Origin: Anas platyrhynchos | Taxonomy: Eukaryota; Chordata; Aves; Anseriformes; Anatidae | Reading direction: 5' to 3' | Length of the DNA: 64,000 nt | NCBI RefSeq assembly: GCF_047663525.1 | Contig: NC_092588.1 | Location: 49,469,501-49,533,500 of the forward strand | In this document: in pieces, positions 52,440-64,000 of the stretch | Position numbering within the stretch: the first letter of the stretch is position 1 | Layout of the letters: every line of letters begins with the position of its first letter | Notes under the pieces: model-generated | What the model saw: only the letters and a program-made list of their open reading frames with translations | Told to the model about the DNA's origin: nothing | The model's database searches: none | Translations under genes and position numbers: made by a program

Positions 52440-52503
52440 ATGGCCACCGAGGTGCTGTGCGGGCTCACCTTCAGGCTGCTCCTGCCCGTGTGCCTGGCTG
52501 CCG
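52440..52503 (+). CDS. First coding exon: signal peptide of a secreted or membrane protein
   Basis: ATG in a strong Kozak context (G at -3, G at +4), then 21 codons reading MATEVLCGLT then FRLLLPVCLAA, plus one base of a split glycine codon. The exon ends at a consensus donor, CCG|GTACGT (52504-52509), in phase 1. The peptide looks like a signal sequence: a short N-region, a hydrophobic LLLPVCLAA core, and small residues at the end suitable for cleavage. A first exon holding only a signal peptide and ending in phase 1 is typical of genes whose second exon starts an extracellular module (Ig, CUB, EGF, LDLR-A and similar). It lies in the CpG island, downstream of two uORFs. Reading through the donor stays open for a while in all frames only because the DNA is GC-rich. 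The gene is not identified; a faint likeness to the start of NETO2, as I remember it, is too short to support a name. Confidence 0.68.
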
Positions 52504-55284
52504 GTACGTCCCTCTGTCCGTCTGTCTGTCCCTCCGGCCCCGGGACGCGCGGGTCGGCTGCTCTGGGGATGCTCCGCTTTCCTCCCCGGCGGCTGCTGCC
52601 GAATTGCTTTATATTCGCAACAAACTTTCCTTCCCCTTTCCCCAACCCTGTCTTTATCCCTTACACCGCCGTTGCTATTCCCTGCGCCGGTGGCCGTGGA
52701 TTTTGCTGCCGGGACGGGAGAGCCGGGGCCAGGGGGCTCCCGGCGGCCGCCCCGCTCCCGTTCGCGGCCGTTTTGGGAAATTCCCAAATTCGCGGAGCTT
52801 TGCGGGGGGGAGTTGGTTGCTCTTTTTATTTATTATTATTATTATTTTGTTTATAGCTTGAAATTTCAGTTTGTTAAAGCGCCTTACTTAGCAGGCAGCT
52901 GGCCAAAGCAGGGATTATTTTTGGACGTAGAGCCGCGGTGCCCAGCCGTGGGTGGATATGCTAATATTATTAATCCGTGCCCTCCGCGTAATTCGAAAAT
53001 ACAACTTCAGATAAAGCACCGCTTGCTTGCTCGGTCAGCAGGACGATGAGCTTTGCCTCCAGTGCTGCGCTTGCTGCTCAGGCTGCTGCTGGCTGGGGTG
53101 GACACAGGGCAGGAGGGGGCAAGCAGGGGCTGGGAAGACCCCCCCCGGGCCCCACACTTGGCCCTGGAGAAGCTCTGTGGTGGCCTGACAGTGGCCTCGC
53201 CATCCCAGCATCTCCTTCCCTGAGGGGTGCCCCCCGCTGCCCCTCCCCAGGGTGTCCTCAGCATGCTCCCCAAAGAAGGCCACTGGCAGCTGCCCTAGGA
53301 GTGCAGGCTGTAGGTAGGGTGGGACGGAGGGGGTGATGGAGGCAGCTTTGCAGCCCACGACCAGTGCCTACACCCCATTTCTGAAGCTCCAGGCCCCTGT
53401 GCAGCTGGCTGGCCCAGCTCTTGGCTGGGTTGCAGTTCCCCAGGCCCTTTGGAGTGGGATCCCACCAGCTTCATGGCCATCCATCCCTGCATCAGTGGGG
53501 TATGAGTGGGCATCAACACGGCCGGCGTGTGGTTGGAGCTGGGTGGTGGATGGGGCAGGAGGCAGGCAACGCTGAATGCCAAGGGTGGCATCACCAGGCA
53601 TTCCCCCCATGCCAGGGCAAGGCGAAGGGCACCCCTGTGTTTGAAACCTGTCAGGCCCTGTCCGTGTTTTCCTTAATCTCATTAAAGATGAGTGGTTTGT
53701 GGATGAGGATGAATTGGCTGGAAAGCCATGTGGGGAGAAGGAAAGATTCTAGAAGTTAAATTGTGTCGAGGGGAGTTTTGTTGATGTCTCTTATACCATA
53801 ATAGCCAGCTGAGGTATTACAGTAGTAGAGGGGTTTTCCTGTCAGGTGCTTGCTTATGTTGTGGTTCTTGCCAATCTCTTTCTGTATCACAAGAAGTTCA
53901 GATAAAATTGTTTTGCCATCCTGATTCCTGGTACTCGGTAATGCAGAGGTACTTTCGCATTGCAGTAAGACCTCCATGGATGAGAGCTGATGTCAAAAAT
54001 TGCTTATGGTCTTAAGTCACCTTCATGTGAAGATTAATCGAAATGTAAACCCTGAAGGAGGGACTTCCTGGCTTGCATATGAACAGACACCCTTCTGTAG
54101 AGGTTTTGGACCTAGTGATCTCGTTCAGTTTTTTATGCCTTAATGTGCTATGTCAATAGGTGCTGCTCCTTTTCCCGTTGCAAGCCCTTAGCAGAGTGTT
54201 CTCTGAGGTGAAGCCTAGTTCAGCTACTTCACTGCTCCACTTCTGTGTCTGCACCTGAGCGATTCCTGAGCCAATGCTCTCCTCCTTTCCAAAGCTTCAG
54301 GGAAGTGCTTCGTGGGCTTCTGGAAAAAGGCTCTTTAGAGTTCATATATCAGAATGATGGTTATTTGTATGACTTAAGGTGAGGTTACATCCGGAGCTGA
54401 AAAGCTGCCACAAGGACTCACTGCGCAGAGTGATGCCTTGTGTCTCCTGCTCCTGTCTGGGCAGTAGATGTGTGCAGCTGTGCCAAAAAGTGGAGCTTTG
54501 CATTTTGTTCAGGATCTGTGTGTGTGATTTAAAATGATGGATTGCTGTAGTTTCTTATCGTGGTAGAATTTGCTTTTGGGTTTCTAACTAGCTTGGAGAG
54601 CCCTGACGAGGTGTGTGGACGGGAATAGCAGCTGGGACAAACTCATTAAAAATAACACATCTGCAAAGCTGAAATACGAGTCTTTAAAAATGTTTAAGAC
54701 TTTAATTCCTTGATATTTTAGTATTTAATTTTATTTACTTTTCAAATAAAGTATTTAATATTTGCTGGTATGAAATACTTTCCAAGCATGGATTAATGTC
54801 ACGTAATTGGGAAAACACAATTCATTGTCAGAATATTTTAAGATCAGATCTGTAGTGCTGAAGTGTCATCTTGTGCAGGGTAGCCTAGATGACTTCATTT
54901 AAAGCACAAGAATGATGTGTGTTGAGCGGCTAGTGAAAACAGGAAATTTAAAATGTGCAAAATGAACGACTTTGGAGATTGAAAAGTTGCCTGTAGCTGT
55001 ATGACCTCAAAATTGATCCACCATCATGTAATTTTCATGACAAAATCTTACGTTCAGTCTGATGTGAACCTAGAGCTTAGAGGACAACTCACAGGATCAT
55101 GAAACTTCTTTGCAAATGAAGTACTGTGCTCTGCAATAAGACAGGGATTTGGATCTGTTGTTGTTTTTTCAGTAAGATTAGTGCGATGTGATATTTTCCT
55201 GTGTCGTGGTAGTACAATGTTGGAAAAACAAATAATAACCTGTGAGGAAAAGGGGGAAGAAGAGCTTTTGGTGCAATTGGTGGG

Positions 55285-55325
55285 CTTTCTTTCTTTCTTT
55301 CTTTCTTTTTTTTTTTTTTTTTTTT
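55285..55325. repeat. (TTTC)n plus T-run
   Basis: About five CTTT units followed by a long T-run, all pyrimidine. Confidence 0.9.
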
Positions 55326-58300
55326 AAACCTTAGAAGTTAGCATAAACTTGTTCTCTTTTGTTACTTACATAAACTTCAAATGTGCAAAACGTGATTTGT
55401 CTGTCTCTGAAGTAAAACATCAGAACAATCTTTTGCTAATTGCTTTCCTTGGTTTATAAAGACTTGAACCACAAAGTTGTGGTTTACATCACTTGAAAAC
55501 AATTTTCGATTATTCTGCTTCCAATTGTTTTACTTTGCACACAATTCATTAGTTTTGTTTTAAGGAAAATATTATTATTTTCAAATGGGATGCCTGAAAT
55601 AAAGAACACTTAGAGAGAACAGCTTTCTCTAGGTTTTGACTGATGCTGCTGGATTGCACGTTACCAGCAAATCAGCTTTGGTAAGTTAGCTGCCTGGCCC
55701 AAGCACTTCCCAGAAGTTGCACTATTTTTCTGAACTTTGGAATTTTGACCAAGATGAGGCAAGAACTGTAGGATTTTTTTTTATTTTATTTTTTTTTTTG
55801 GTGGTGCTTTTTGTTTGTTTGTTTGTTTTAGGGGATGTGTACAGGCATTAGTGTTTGGTAAGTGACAGCAGGTAAGAAGAAAATAGTTCAAAGACTTCTT
55901 GTAGGAGACAGAGTTCAGCTATTAATTGGAAGTTTTCACTTGTCTTCAAGCCAAATCTTTGAACTCCTTGTAGATAGTGGGAATTGCTTTTATTTCTCCT
56001 TTCAGTGTGTGTGATTCATCAGAGATATTGAATGAATCAGAATGATCATCTATTCAGGCCCTAAACAGATGTTACGTTGAACATTTTAAAAGCATACACA
56101 ATATTTTTTCAACAGCAGTCAATTGTTGGATGTGCGTCATGAGCATGGCCAAGTAGACCAAGGTGCTTTTTCTGTCTTGGAAGGTAAAAATAGGTTCCAG
56201 TGTGCTTGGGGCTCTTTGGCTTCTATCCCCAAATTAACAAGTATTGTTGAGAGCTTTGGGGGGAAATACCTGTACTGAATCATTAGCAGGTATGCAAATA
56301 CTATTCAAATTATGTATTTGAAGAGTATTTCAGAATGCAGTGCCTCTCTGTATGCTTTGATGCTTTGAGTTGTTATTCTGCACTTTTTCTATAGACGGAA
56401 TAATTTAGACAACTCCCTAGTATTGAAGCAAGTCCACAAAGACAGTGATCTTTGTCATGGTCTGATTATTGTTTGGGTGCTTGGAGGTAGCCGTTTAAAA
56501 ATGGTGGTACAATATGATGTTGTGTTTTAGTTTTCAGGTGATGGAGAGATTTTTGTGCCAGCCTGTAGAGGTGATGTTAAAACAAGGTGATGACACAGCA
56601 AGTAACGATGCAGGACCATTCGGATTAGAGGAAATTTGACTAGTGACATTGTATGTGACAGTACATACAGATGCATATATGTGTATATATATTAAAAGTT
56701 GCTGATGTATTTTTAAAGTTGAAATGAACATCACATAGTCTGTGAGAGAGCTGCTTGTCACTCTTTAAATTGTCCAGTTACTGAAAATAGGGCAAAAGAA
56801 AGACCAAACTGATTCGTGTTGTTATAGCGGGGAATATTTATTATGGTGTACTGAGAAGAAAGATAGAGAACAGCATGAGAGAGATTCACGTAGACTTCCT
56901 GTTGCATTTTAAAACCCTGTTGCTGTCCCAGAACACTCATAAAAATGTTAGTCACATCAACAAAAAGTCTAGGAAGCACTTAATGGGTAGCAAGCTAAAG
57001 AAAAAACAAAAACAAACAACAACAAAAAAAACAATAAACGTAGATACCAGTTTGCACAAGAGATCCTAAAATGGCTGTTAAGTTTCCTTCTCCTCTTCAA
57101 ATGTTTTAGAAATATATCTGGCTTCATTTATGAAAGGAAGTTTTGCTATTTACCTAGTTCAATGGGAGCAGGTGAAAGGTGTCAAGGGGAAAAAATTTAT
57201 GCAGCCTAGCAGGAGCAACATTTTCCAAACTGGTAGGCACAGGCTTAGGCTTTCTTGTGCACAAAAAGCAAATGTCATTTAATTGGCCTAAAGTGGAAGC
57301 CATGGAGATTAAAGATCCAGACTAAAGTGTTTTGGGGAGAGCAGGGAGGCAGCATTTGCCGGTGAGCACCACATGTTGGCTCTCTGTAGCCACCTCAGGT
57401 GAAGTTTAACTGAATGTACAAATTTGCTAAGCTTCGGGTCTGATGGGTGGGTAACTTGTTGCAGTGTTGAACCTGGGCATGGAAATCAGTGGGAGGCAGC
57501 TCATTGGAGAGTTACTTGGAGAAAGTGAGCAACTTGCTGTGTGGCTGCAGGAATTGGGAAGAGAGCAGCTGAATCCTTTATTTGTAGTGCTGGAGCTCAT
57601 GGGTATCAGCTGCAAATCGTGCTGTGTGTCACATTCTGTCTCTGTCACTTGGAGTGCAGGTACTAAACTGAGCCAGTCTGTTTTTTATACCAAAGTGGAA
57701 TGAGGTGACAGAAATGTGTGCTTTTTTGGAACAAATGGCTTGTTTTTGATGGAGGTCAGGAAAGTGAATGGTGCTGTAATTGCACTTGTGCATGTGTAGC
57801 TGCATTTCAGGTGATTTGCCAGAAGTCCAAAAATGTGAGACACAAAGTGCAAGATGGCACTTGCTGGGGGACAGCGTATACCAGTGTTAAGCACCAAAGT
57901 ACTAAAATCATTGCATGCAGCTTTACCAGGATGTTGGTTGGAGCAGTGGAGCTGCAAATGCTGGCAAATGCAGACCAGCTTCAGAGCAGCTCACGCTGCT
58001 ACAGGGACTGCTGGAAAGGAAGAACATTGATTGGGTTGTATTGGAGAGGGACTTCAAATAATGCACCCCTTCATCATGCAGTAAAACCTTTTCCACATGC
58101 ATGAAAAACTCCTGGATGTAAGCACTCCAGCTTTTCTCCATCTTTTTCATTTCTCTTGTCTCCCTGAAATGATAGTCACTGAGAAACTGCAGCCTCCTGT
58201 TTTCAGGATAGCTTCACATGAGGAATACCAGTAATTACTTTCCTGTGTTGGTCTGCAGCACTCCAAGAAACAGTTTATGTGCTTCTTATCATGAAGAGTT

Positions 58301-58434
58301 ATGCTAGCAAGTGCTAATGAGTGAAAAAGCCTGTGTGGTCAAGTAAATTGTGTAAGCTTTTCTAATATCTTTAGGCAGTTCTAAAGATACCTTAAGTATG
58401 ACTTTGCTAAGCTAGTAAAATATGTGGGTGTTGG

Positions 58435-58466
58435 TTTTTTTTGTTTTGTTTTGTTTTGTTTTGTTT
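58435..58466. repeat. (TTTTG)n microsatellite
   Basis: A T-run leading into five TTTTG-type units. Confidence 0.9.
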
Positions 58467-58601
58467 CCCTTCCCCTCTCTCCTATGCCACAGCAGATTGG
58501 TCAAAACTTGTAACTAAATTGATAAATTGATCCCAATTTGTTTTGTAGGGTAAAATATTTTCCTGCAGCATTACTTTTCTGGTGGTCACTGCTCTTCATG
58601 C

Positions 58602-58645
58602 TGTCGTCCTGATGGATCTCTGAAGCTAAGCAGGGCAGAAGGCAG
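58602..58645 (+). repeat. 5S rRNA-derived fragment
   Basis: GATCTCTGAAGCTAAGCAGG (58615-58634) differs at one base from the internal-promoter part of vertebrate 5S rRNA (GATCTCGGAAGCTAAGCAGG), and the preceding TCGTCCTGAT resembles the 5S TCGTCTGAT. Homology stops soon after AGGGC, so it is a partial 5S pseudogene or the head of a 5S-derived SINE (SINE3/AmnSINE class), not a functional 5S gene. It covers much of box A to the intermediate element, but box C is not recognisable. Confidence 0.55.
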
Positions 58646-61600
58646 CGGCATGCCGATAAGAGATTTTCAGAAAAAGTGCATGTGTTGCTGGCAGGAATGT
58701 GAGTGGCAGAGGCTGCTGATCCTTGTGCTGAGAAGAACTGGCATGCTGGGGGTTGTTTTGCCAGATGAACCAGCTAAACTTCTGAATATTTAAAAGAAAA
58801 AGCCAACAAGTTGAATTATCCAATATCTTTATTTTGGTGTGTTGTGAGAAGTGTATCCTTTGATGCATTATGTTCAGGATGTGGTTGAGTTAATGGACTT
58901 CTTCTGAGTCTTACCTGTCCATTTCCTGTCTTGAGTAAGCAGTAGTAAAACCCAAATGTCACATAAAGGTTGTTATTTTGTATCTCGATTTCTTGTATTT
59001 CATTAATTCTGAGCTGCAGTGTCAGCTTTGAGAATATCCTGTAGCAATGAATTCCATGGGTGAACTCTGCTGTGAATAAAAAGGAGTACTCTTTAATTCG
59101 TTTTCAGTTTGTTGCCTCAGTAAATAATCCTTTGGATGGGAAAAAGTATGTATAATCAGTTAAATCAACAACAGTCTAGTGTTCTATTTACTCTAACACT
59201 TTAGAATAACATTTGCAAGGCATAAAATCAACCGTTAAGATTAACTGTAGAAATTAACAGCTCCTAGTTTCCTATCAGTTGTCCAATTCGGAAGAGAAAG
59301 AGATGAGGATCATGCTAAAATCACCCCCATAAATAAAGAGTTTTGGGACACGCTGCTTTTACAATTTGTGTGATCAGAGAGCACGACATAGCACCACTTC
59401 TCTGAGCTCATTCATGTAATCTTCAGTTTGGAAGCTCTTTTGGAAGTGAGGTAAAAATTAAAGAAGTGAGTCTATGTGTTTATGAATGATACCCTAATCA
59501 CTCCCCTTTTGGCGAAATACTATAAAGTGCAAGACTGTAGACATTACATACTGTGTCTACTGTTTCCAAGACACTAATTTGTTAATGTAGCTTGACAGAA
59601 CCATAACTTAAAACTGAAATATTTAAGTGGTTTTAGAGTGGGGGTCAATTCTGCCCCTTGTTCAGAAGTTGCATGGGAGACTGAAAATTATTTGTGTAAG
59701 AGATAAGGATGTGTGCTCTGTATTCTCACTGTGCTGAAGGATACACAAGTATCTGTGTGGGCCAGGAGATGCTAAATAAGCGCTGTTTTGTACCTAACCA
59801 TGCTAATACCATTCAATAAACTTTATGTTGATGTTTCATTTTGGTAGAAGACATGTTATTAGACAAATTAGTTCTTGGGTAATACATGGAACAAATTTGG
59901 TTGAATGCCTCTTGCTGGAAGTCATGTAAACCAAGATGCAAGTGTAAGTTTAGCCTTATATTTTGGTTGAGCTTTTGTTAAAAACAGGAAGAGGTTGCAA
60001 AGTCTAAGAAAGGAATGCTCAGTGAAGCCTGCTGGAGAGATGAAAGTTATGTCTCTCAGAATTGATAAATCTTCAATTGTAAAAAGTTACGCTGATTATA
60101 GCGTTATTATCACTGGTATTGTTGGCTTGCTTGTTCAGTAAAACACCTGCTAGCCTCTAGCAAGCAAGTACAGCCACATTTACTCTGAATTCAATTTTAA
60201 TACATATTGAAAAATGTCTGGAACATGAAAAATGTTTGCATGGTGGCTGCACCTGTTTTGTGTGTTGTGTTTTCCTTCCCTTGTTATACTTGTGGCTTTT
60301 TATGACATCTTCCAGAATAGCAGTTTCCTAGCTGCTGAGAATAGATTGATTCATAAGCCAAAGGCAAGTGAGGGAAATTTGTCTTCCATAAATTCTGATT
60401 TATGTAGAAAACTTTTATAGCCATAAATAAATATTAGGTCATGTTGTCATTTTGTTGGCCTCCTTCTATGAGAGTATTGTTAGGTCACATTTATAGCTGT
60501 AATGTGATTGCTGAAACATGTTTCAATTCCTTGCTCTTCCTCTCAATGTCTAGAATTTGAAGACCTGTCATGTTATGTTCCTAATAACACTACATTTTTG
60601 TGACACAGATACTTACTTGCATCCACTACTACAATATGACAACCTGAAAGAAACTACATGTTTCAACCTTTTGAAACTTTGTCAGAGACCAGATCACTTT
60701 CTGGAATATGTATATTGCAGGGCATCTTTTAGAAGGAGCGTACTTTCTATTGGAAGCACAGAATTAGAATGCCGTTCTACACTTTTGCATGAGCCGTTTT
60801 CTTTGATAGAAATAATTTTATGTATTTGTGTAGAAAATCGTAGAGAAATATTTATAGCTTTATAAGTGTTAGATCATATTGTATGTTTTTTCAAGGTTGT
60901 CATATGTGTCAATGAAAATCTGTTGTGATGCATGTGCCATCATGCAGAGAAGCAGCGTGAGGTTTTTGATTCTTCCTCCTACTCCTTTTCTTCTCTAGAC
61001 ATTTAAAACATGTCAAATTATTGCTTAATTTGGAAAACAAATCTCTGTAAAGCCTAATTTGTTAGCTAAGTGCTAGGCATGTATATTTACAGTATAGTGC
61101 TACGTAAGTAATATATACTGCTTCCATAGCTTATTTTCTCTAAATTGAACAAAAAGAAATCAATAAAAAGCTTTTTAAAAATTGCTTTAGATAAGTGCTA
61201 TTACTCTGTTCTTAAAAAGAAAGTTTCTGGTAACATGAAAATCAAATTTAGCACTTTCTTCCAAATTTTCACTGTCAAGCTAAGGGGAAAAAAAAAAGTC
61301 TGGTACTGCACATTGTGAAAATAAGTTTTAACTGGAAAAATGGTGATCTCCATAGTTCATTCTTTCCACCATGTTTTTTTCCCTATAAACCTGTACATAG
61401 GCCTTGATGTCATGTTTTCTTTTGCACTCTGATCAGGTCTCCTCTGCTAATAGAATGGAACAAAAGCCTCTCCTATGGTTTTAAAGATATTTTATGAACC
61501 ATTTTTGTACATTTGCTGGGTTAGGGGAACTCTTCATACTTTACCTCAATGATAATTGAGCTTCTACTTTTTGTCTAGTGTGACTTTTTTATTCCTTAGC

Positions 61601-63323
61601 TTTCATGGTTTTCTTACTATAGGGTATGTTGGTGGGAATCTTTGACCTTTGTTAGGCAATACCCTATGCATCCATATTACTATACAAATATATTTCCCTT
61701 TATGCTGCCTGGATGGGGCCTTTCATTTTGCTGGGTTGTAGGGGTGTTTGAAAGCTTTCTTTATGCAAGTCTACTGCCATGCTGTTTGCGTGGCAGATCA
61801 TACAGCTCAGCTCTCAGCTTGACTCTATTTCCTTGCTCTCATGAAACAACCTCCATGTTCCCCAAGGTACAGCACAGAAAACGCAGTGGATGGAGGGGTG
61901 GAAAAAGCCTGGTCAGCCACACAAGCTGTATTTACTCTGCACCGCACAAGCCCTAAATTTACGTCCTGTCGCCTTTCAAAATGAATCAAATAATTGACTT
62001 CATCTCCTTGTTTGATGGCTGATTCCTTTTAATGGTGGGCCCTGTAATTTTAGAAGGAATAGTATTCTGAGATGTTTATTCTCACTTACTCTACTGCAAG
62101 TAATGCTTTTGTCATGGAAGAAATTCAATGTCTAAGAAAGCTGATCCAATTTCATATATATATTTCAAGACATATTTTATATCTTGACCTACTACAATTG
62201 TCTTCACCAAGTTCTAATCTTTCTCTATATGTACTCTAAGGCAAACTATAATAAAAGAAATACTGTGTATATGTACAATTTTAGTGACATAATGCATCTT
62301 AAAATACCCTTCTATAGTGTTCAATGTGTCATCCATTTGTTTTCACTGAGCTGAATCAACAAACTCAATCATTGTGCCCATTAGTGTATGTAAACATCAG
62401 AAACTTTGTCACAGCTTTTTGTTGTTTGCAAGTACAGCATCACAGTTGGTCAAAGACCACTACGAATAAGTTTCTCATTAATTTCCTGAAAGCAAAATGT
62501 GTTCAAGCAGACCCTTGCAGCTCATTATACTACTGCAACTGTAGACAAAAATTGCTTTATGATATGATAGCCTTATATGAAATAAGCCACTGTCAACTTT
62601 TGGAAGCCTTACTAAGCCACTTCTGGTACCTACTACCTTTTTATTGTAGCATGTGGACATACTGAGGAGAGCAAGAGCACCCCACTGTGCCATCTTCAGG
62701 ATCTAGAGGTGAGGGTTGGCCTAATAATTTATTCCTCTCTATACAGAGGTCCACGTTAAAATGCAAAAAGAGGCTATGGGAAAGAAATGGCAGGAGCTCT
62801 GTGCTGGCTGTTAGTGTGCCCCAGATGGTGAAGTCGAATCACTGGACGTGCAGAAAGAGGAGATCTGGTTATTTCCTGCCAGCTCTGTTCCCAGTTACTC
62901 TATTTGGGGGAATTCCATTTGTTTCTTCCCTAAGTGGAGGAAGCCATTTTCCTGTTGCCCTTGAAACATAAATATAGTAGGATTGTTCCAGCACTACACA
63001 ACATTGCAAACTGAAAGGAAAATAATCATCTTATTACCAGATGAGCCTACCTGCATAGTTAACCATGTTAGTCATTGTCAAAATGCACTGAAATAAGAAT
63101 GTAGCAGTTGTTTAAAATAATAAAGAAAGAGATAGTTAAGTCACTGAAACCAGTATCTGTTCTGAGGCATTGGAATAGTATTCTCTTGCAGGGCAAGTAA
63201 TTCCTTAATTATTCAGTTTGGGTTTCTCACACATCCTTTTGAAGCAGTTGAGGTTACTCCCCTACCAGGTTTCTGGGGTGATTATGGGATGGGTTCCTCT
63301 CTGTCTCTGTGTCTTCAAAACAT
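58646..63323 (+). other. Putative first intron, continued
   Basis: AT-rich DNA with no recognisable exon or transposon. Open frames up to 113 codons (for example 62324-62665) show no domain and are taken as chance. Confidence 0.45.
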
Positions 63324-63910
63324 CCCAGAGCCTTTCAGGCTGGAAGCGACCTCAGGCGGTCTCTTCTCTAATCTGCTCAATGCAGGGTCAACACTGAATT
63401 TAAATCAAGTTGCTCAGTCCTTCTTCTTGTTGGGTTTTGAAAATCCCCCGTAGTGGAGGTGTACAACTTCTTTTGGTACTTAATTACTGTCACAAAGACT
63501 TTTATTTTATTTTTCTTTTCCCCCTCACATCCTTCACCTTCTGACTTTTTTTATGGTCATTGTCTCTCAGTATACACCTTAGTAAAGATGCTGGCTACAT
63601 TGTCTCTATAACTTTCTCATAAGTGTTGGGGGCTTGCTATGAGGTGCTCCCAAAGCTATCTTGTCTCTGGTCTGAACAAGCCATGGTCCAGCAGCTTCTC
63701 CTCAAATGGTTTTAAGCTCCATCCCTGACTGTCATGGGGGGCGTTCCTTGGATTTGTTAAAGTTTATCAACATATTTCTTGTCCTGATGTGGGCCAAACT
63801 TGGAGGAGGTACTCTACATGTGGTTTAATGAAGACTGAGTAGAGAGTAGTAATGACTTCCCTTGGCTCTGCTGCTGTTGGTTCAGCCCAGTAGCTAATGT
63901 TAAATGTCAC
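63324..63910 (-). mobile_element. Old CR1 copy
   Basis: A diverged CR1 read on the minus strand. On the + strand it starts near CCCAGAGCCTTTCAGGCTGG (3' end side). It passes through the region equivalent to TGTCTCTGGTCTGAACAAGC and CAGCAGCTTCTCCTCAAATG, then TGTCCTGATGTGGGCCAAAC and GGTACTCTACATGTGGTTTA, and ends in TAGAGAGTAGTAATGACTTC. This is the same block order as the complement of the intact frame at 14020-14949 ([11 protein letters not shown] to LVRPHLEY). It has several indels and an inserted T-rich patch near 63495-63525. It is clearly much older than the copies at 1562 and 13924, and non-coding. Confidence 0.85.
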
Positions 63911-64000
63911 AAGACAGATATGATCCAAATAGGTTTCACCTCACTTGAACGTAAGAAAGAGAAACTAGACAGTGACCATTTGTATTGTTTTTTAAAAGGA
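63911..64000. other. Window end, unique sequence
   Basis: Nothing recognisable; still within the putative intron. Confidence 0.4.

Larger units (their letters stand above)
51830..52860 (+). promoter_or_regulatory. CpG island promoter and 5' UTR
   Basis: About 1 kb in which CpG and GC content jump well above the rest of the window. GC boxes are packed at 52040-52059 (GGGCGGGGGCGGGGGGCGGC). A (GGCCC/GGCTC)n pentanucleotide run sits at about 52087-52117, a short (GCC)n run at about 52204-52217, and a GT-rich run at 52237-52260. I see no TATA box in a sensible place, which fits a dispersed CpG-island promoter. The transcription start is not marked; it probably lies between about 52060 and 52300. 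Polarity (+) is inferred from the coding exon that follows. The transcription unit would leave the island to the right. Confidence 0.82.
52504..58601 (+). other. Putative first intron, 5' portion
   Basis: Starts GTACGT, an excellent donor. The CpG-rich part continues to about 52860; 53040-53650 is a GC-rich but CpG-poorer stretch with several long chance frames on both strands. Beyond about 53760 the DNA is AT-rich and unremarkable, with a (TTTC)n/T-run at 55285-55325 and an A/C-rich run near 56999-57035. No acceptor plus exon could be recognised. Confidence 0.5.

Noticed and set aside
52440..52503. Naming the gene NETO2 from a similar-looking signal peptide
   Set aside because: The resemblance is from memory, covers only a fast-evolving signal peptide, and I could not find exons of the neighbour I would expect just upstream (ITFG1).
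52143..52787. 214-codon minus-strand frame in the CpG island
   Set aside because: Same composition effect; no domain, and antisense to the better-supported exon.
52243..53049. 268-codon + strand frame across the CpG island
   Set aside because: GC-rich, stop-poor DNA keeps all frames open; this one runs through the 5' UTR, the splice donor and into the intron in a frame different from the signal-peptide exon, with low-complexity R/P/A/G composition.
53007..53759. Cluster of 80-112 codon frames on both strands
   Set aside because: GC-rich intronic sequence; overlapping frames in all phases with no motif or consistent splice sites.
1..64000. CRISPR arrays, operons, phage, toxin or plasmid systems
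   Set aside because: No such structures; base composition, CR1 elements, CpG island and splice donor all indicate vertebrate nuclear DNA.

Overview
This window looks like an AT-rich, gene-poor stretch of a bird genome. The evidence is CR1 non-LTR retrotransposon copies carrying the avian ATTCTATGATTCT-type 3' tails, two copies of an ERVL-type LTR family that I associate with neoavian birds (TguLTR5-like, recognised from memory), very little other interspersed repeat, and one classic vertebrate CpG island. There are no operons, phage, CRISPR arrays, tRNA clusters or other prokaryotic features. Almost all long open frames here are chance frames in non-coding DNA.

Layout. Positions 1 to about 51,700 are intergenic as far as I can see. 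They hold a young CR1 3' end (1562-1710), a CR1 tip (2396-2440), an LTR copy (8913-9468), a CR1 3' end (11719-11896), a second, shortened LTR copy (12193-12448), and an old CR1 interrupted by a young CR1 (13227 to about 14985). A decayed coding-like patch lies at 17389-18232 and an old CR1 end at 28771-28953. The rest is unique sequence with scattered homopolymers and microsatellites; the largest is a roughly 117-bp (TTTTA)n array at 32946-33062.

The only convincing host gene feature is at about 51,830-52,860. It is a dense CpG island with GC boxes and two short upstream ORFs, followed by a first coding exon (52440-52503, + strand). That exon encodes a 21-residue signal peptide and ends at a consensus splice donor in phase 1. 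The gene would be a secreted or single-pass membrane protein, and the rest of the window (52504-64000) would be its first intron. I could not identify the gene from 21 residues and found no second exon. A good CTCF-like site sits about 2 kb upstream of the start codon.

The intron holds a short 5S rRNA-derived fragment (about 58602-58645), simple repeats and an old CR1 (63324-63910). I found no previously undescribed system. The most useful observations are the nested CR1 insertion with a short direct repeat at its junctions, the near-identical young CR1 pair, the LTR with a 5-bp flanking repeat, the uORF-bearing signal-peptide promoter, and the 5S-derived fragment.
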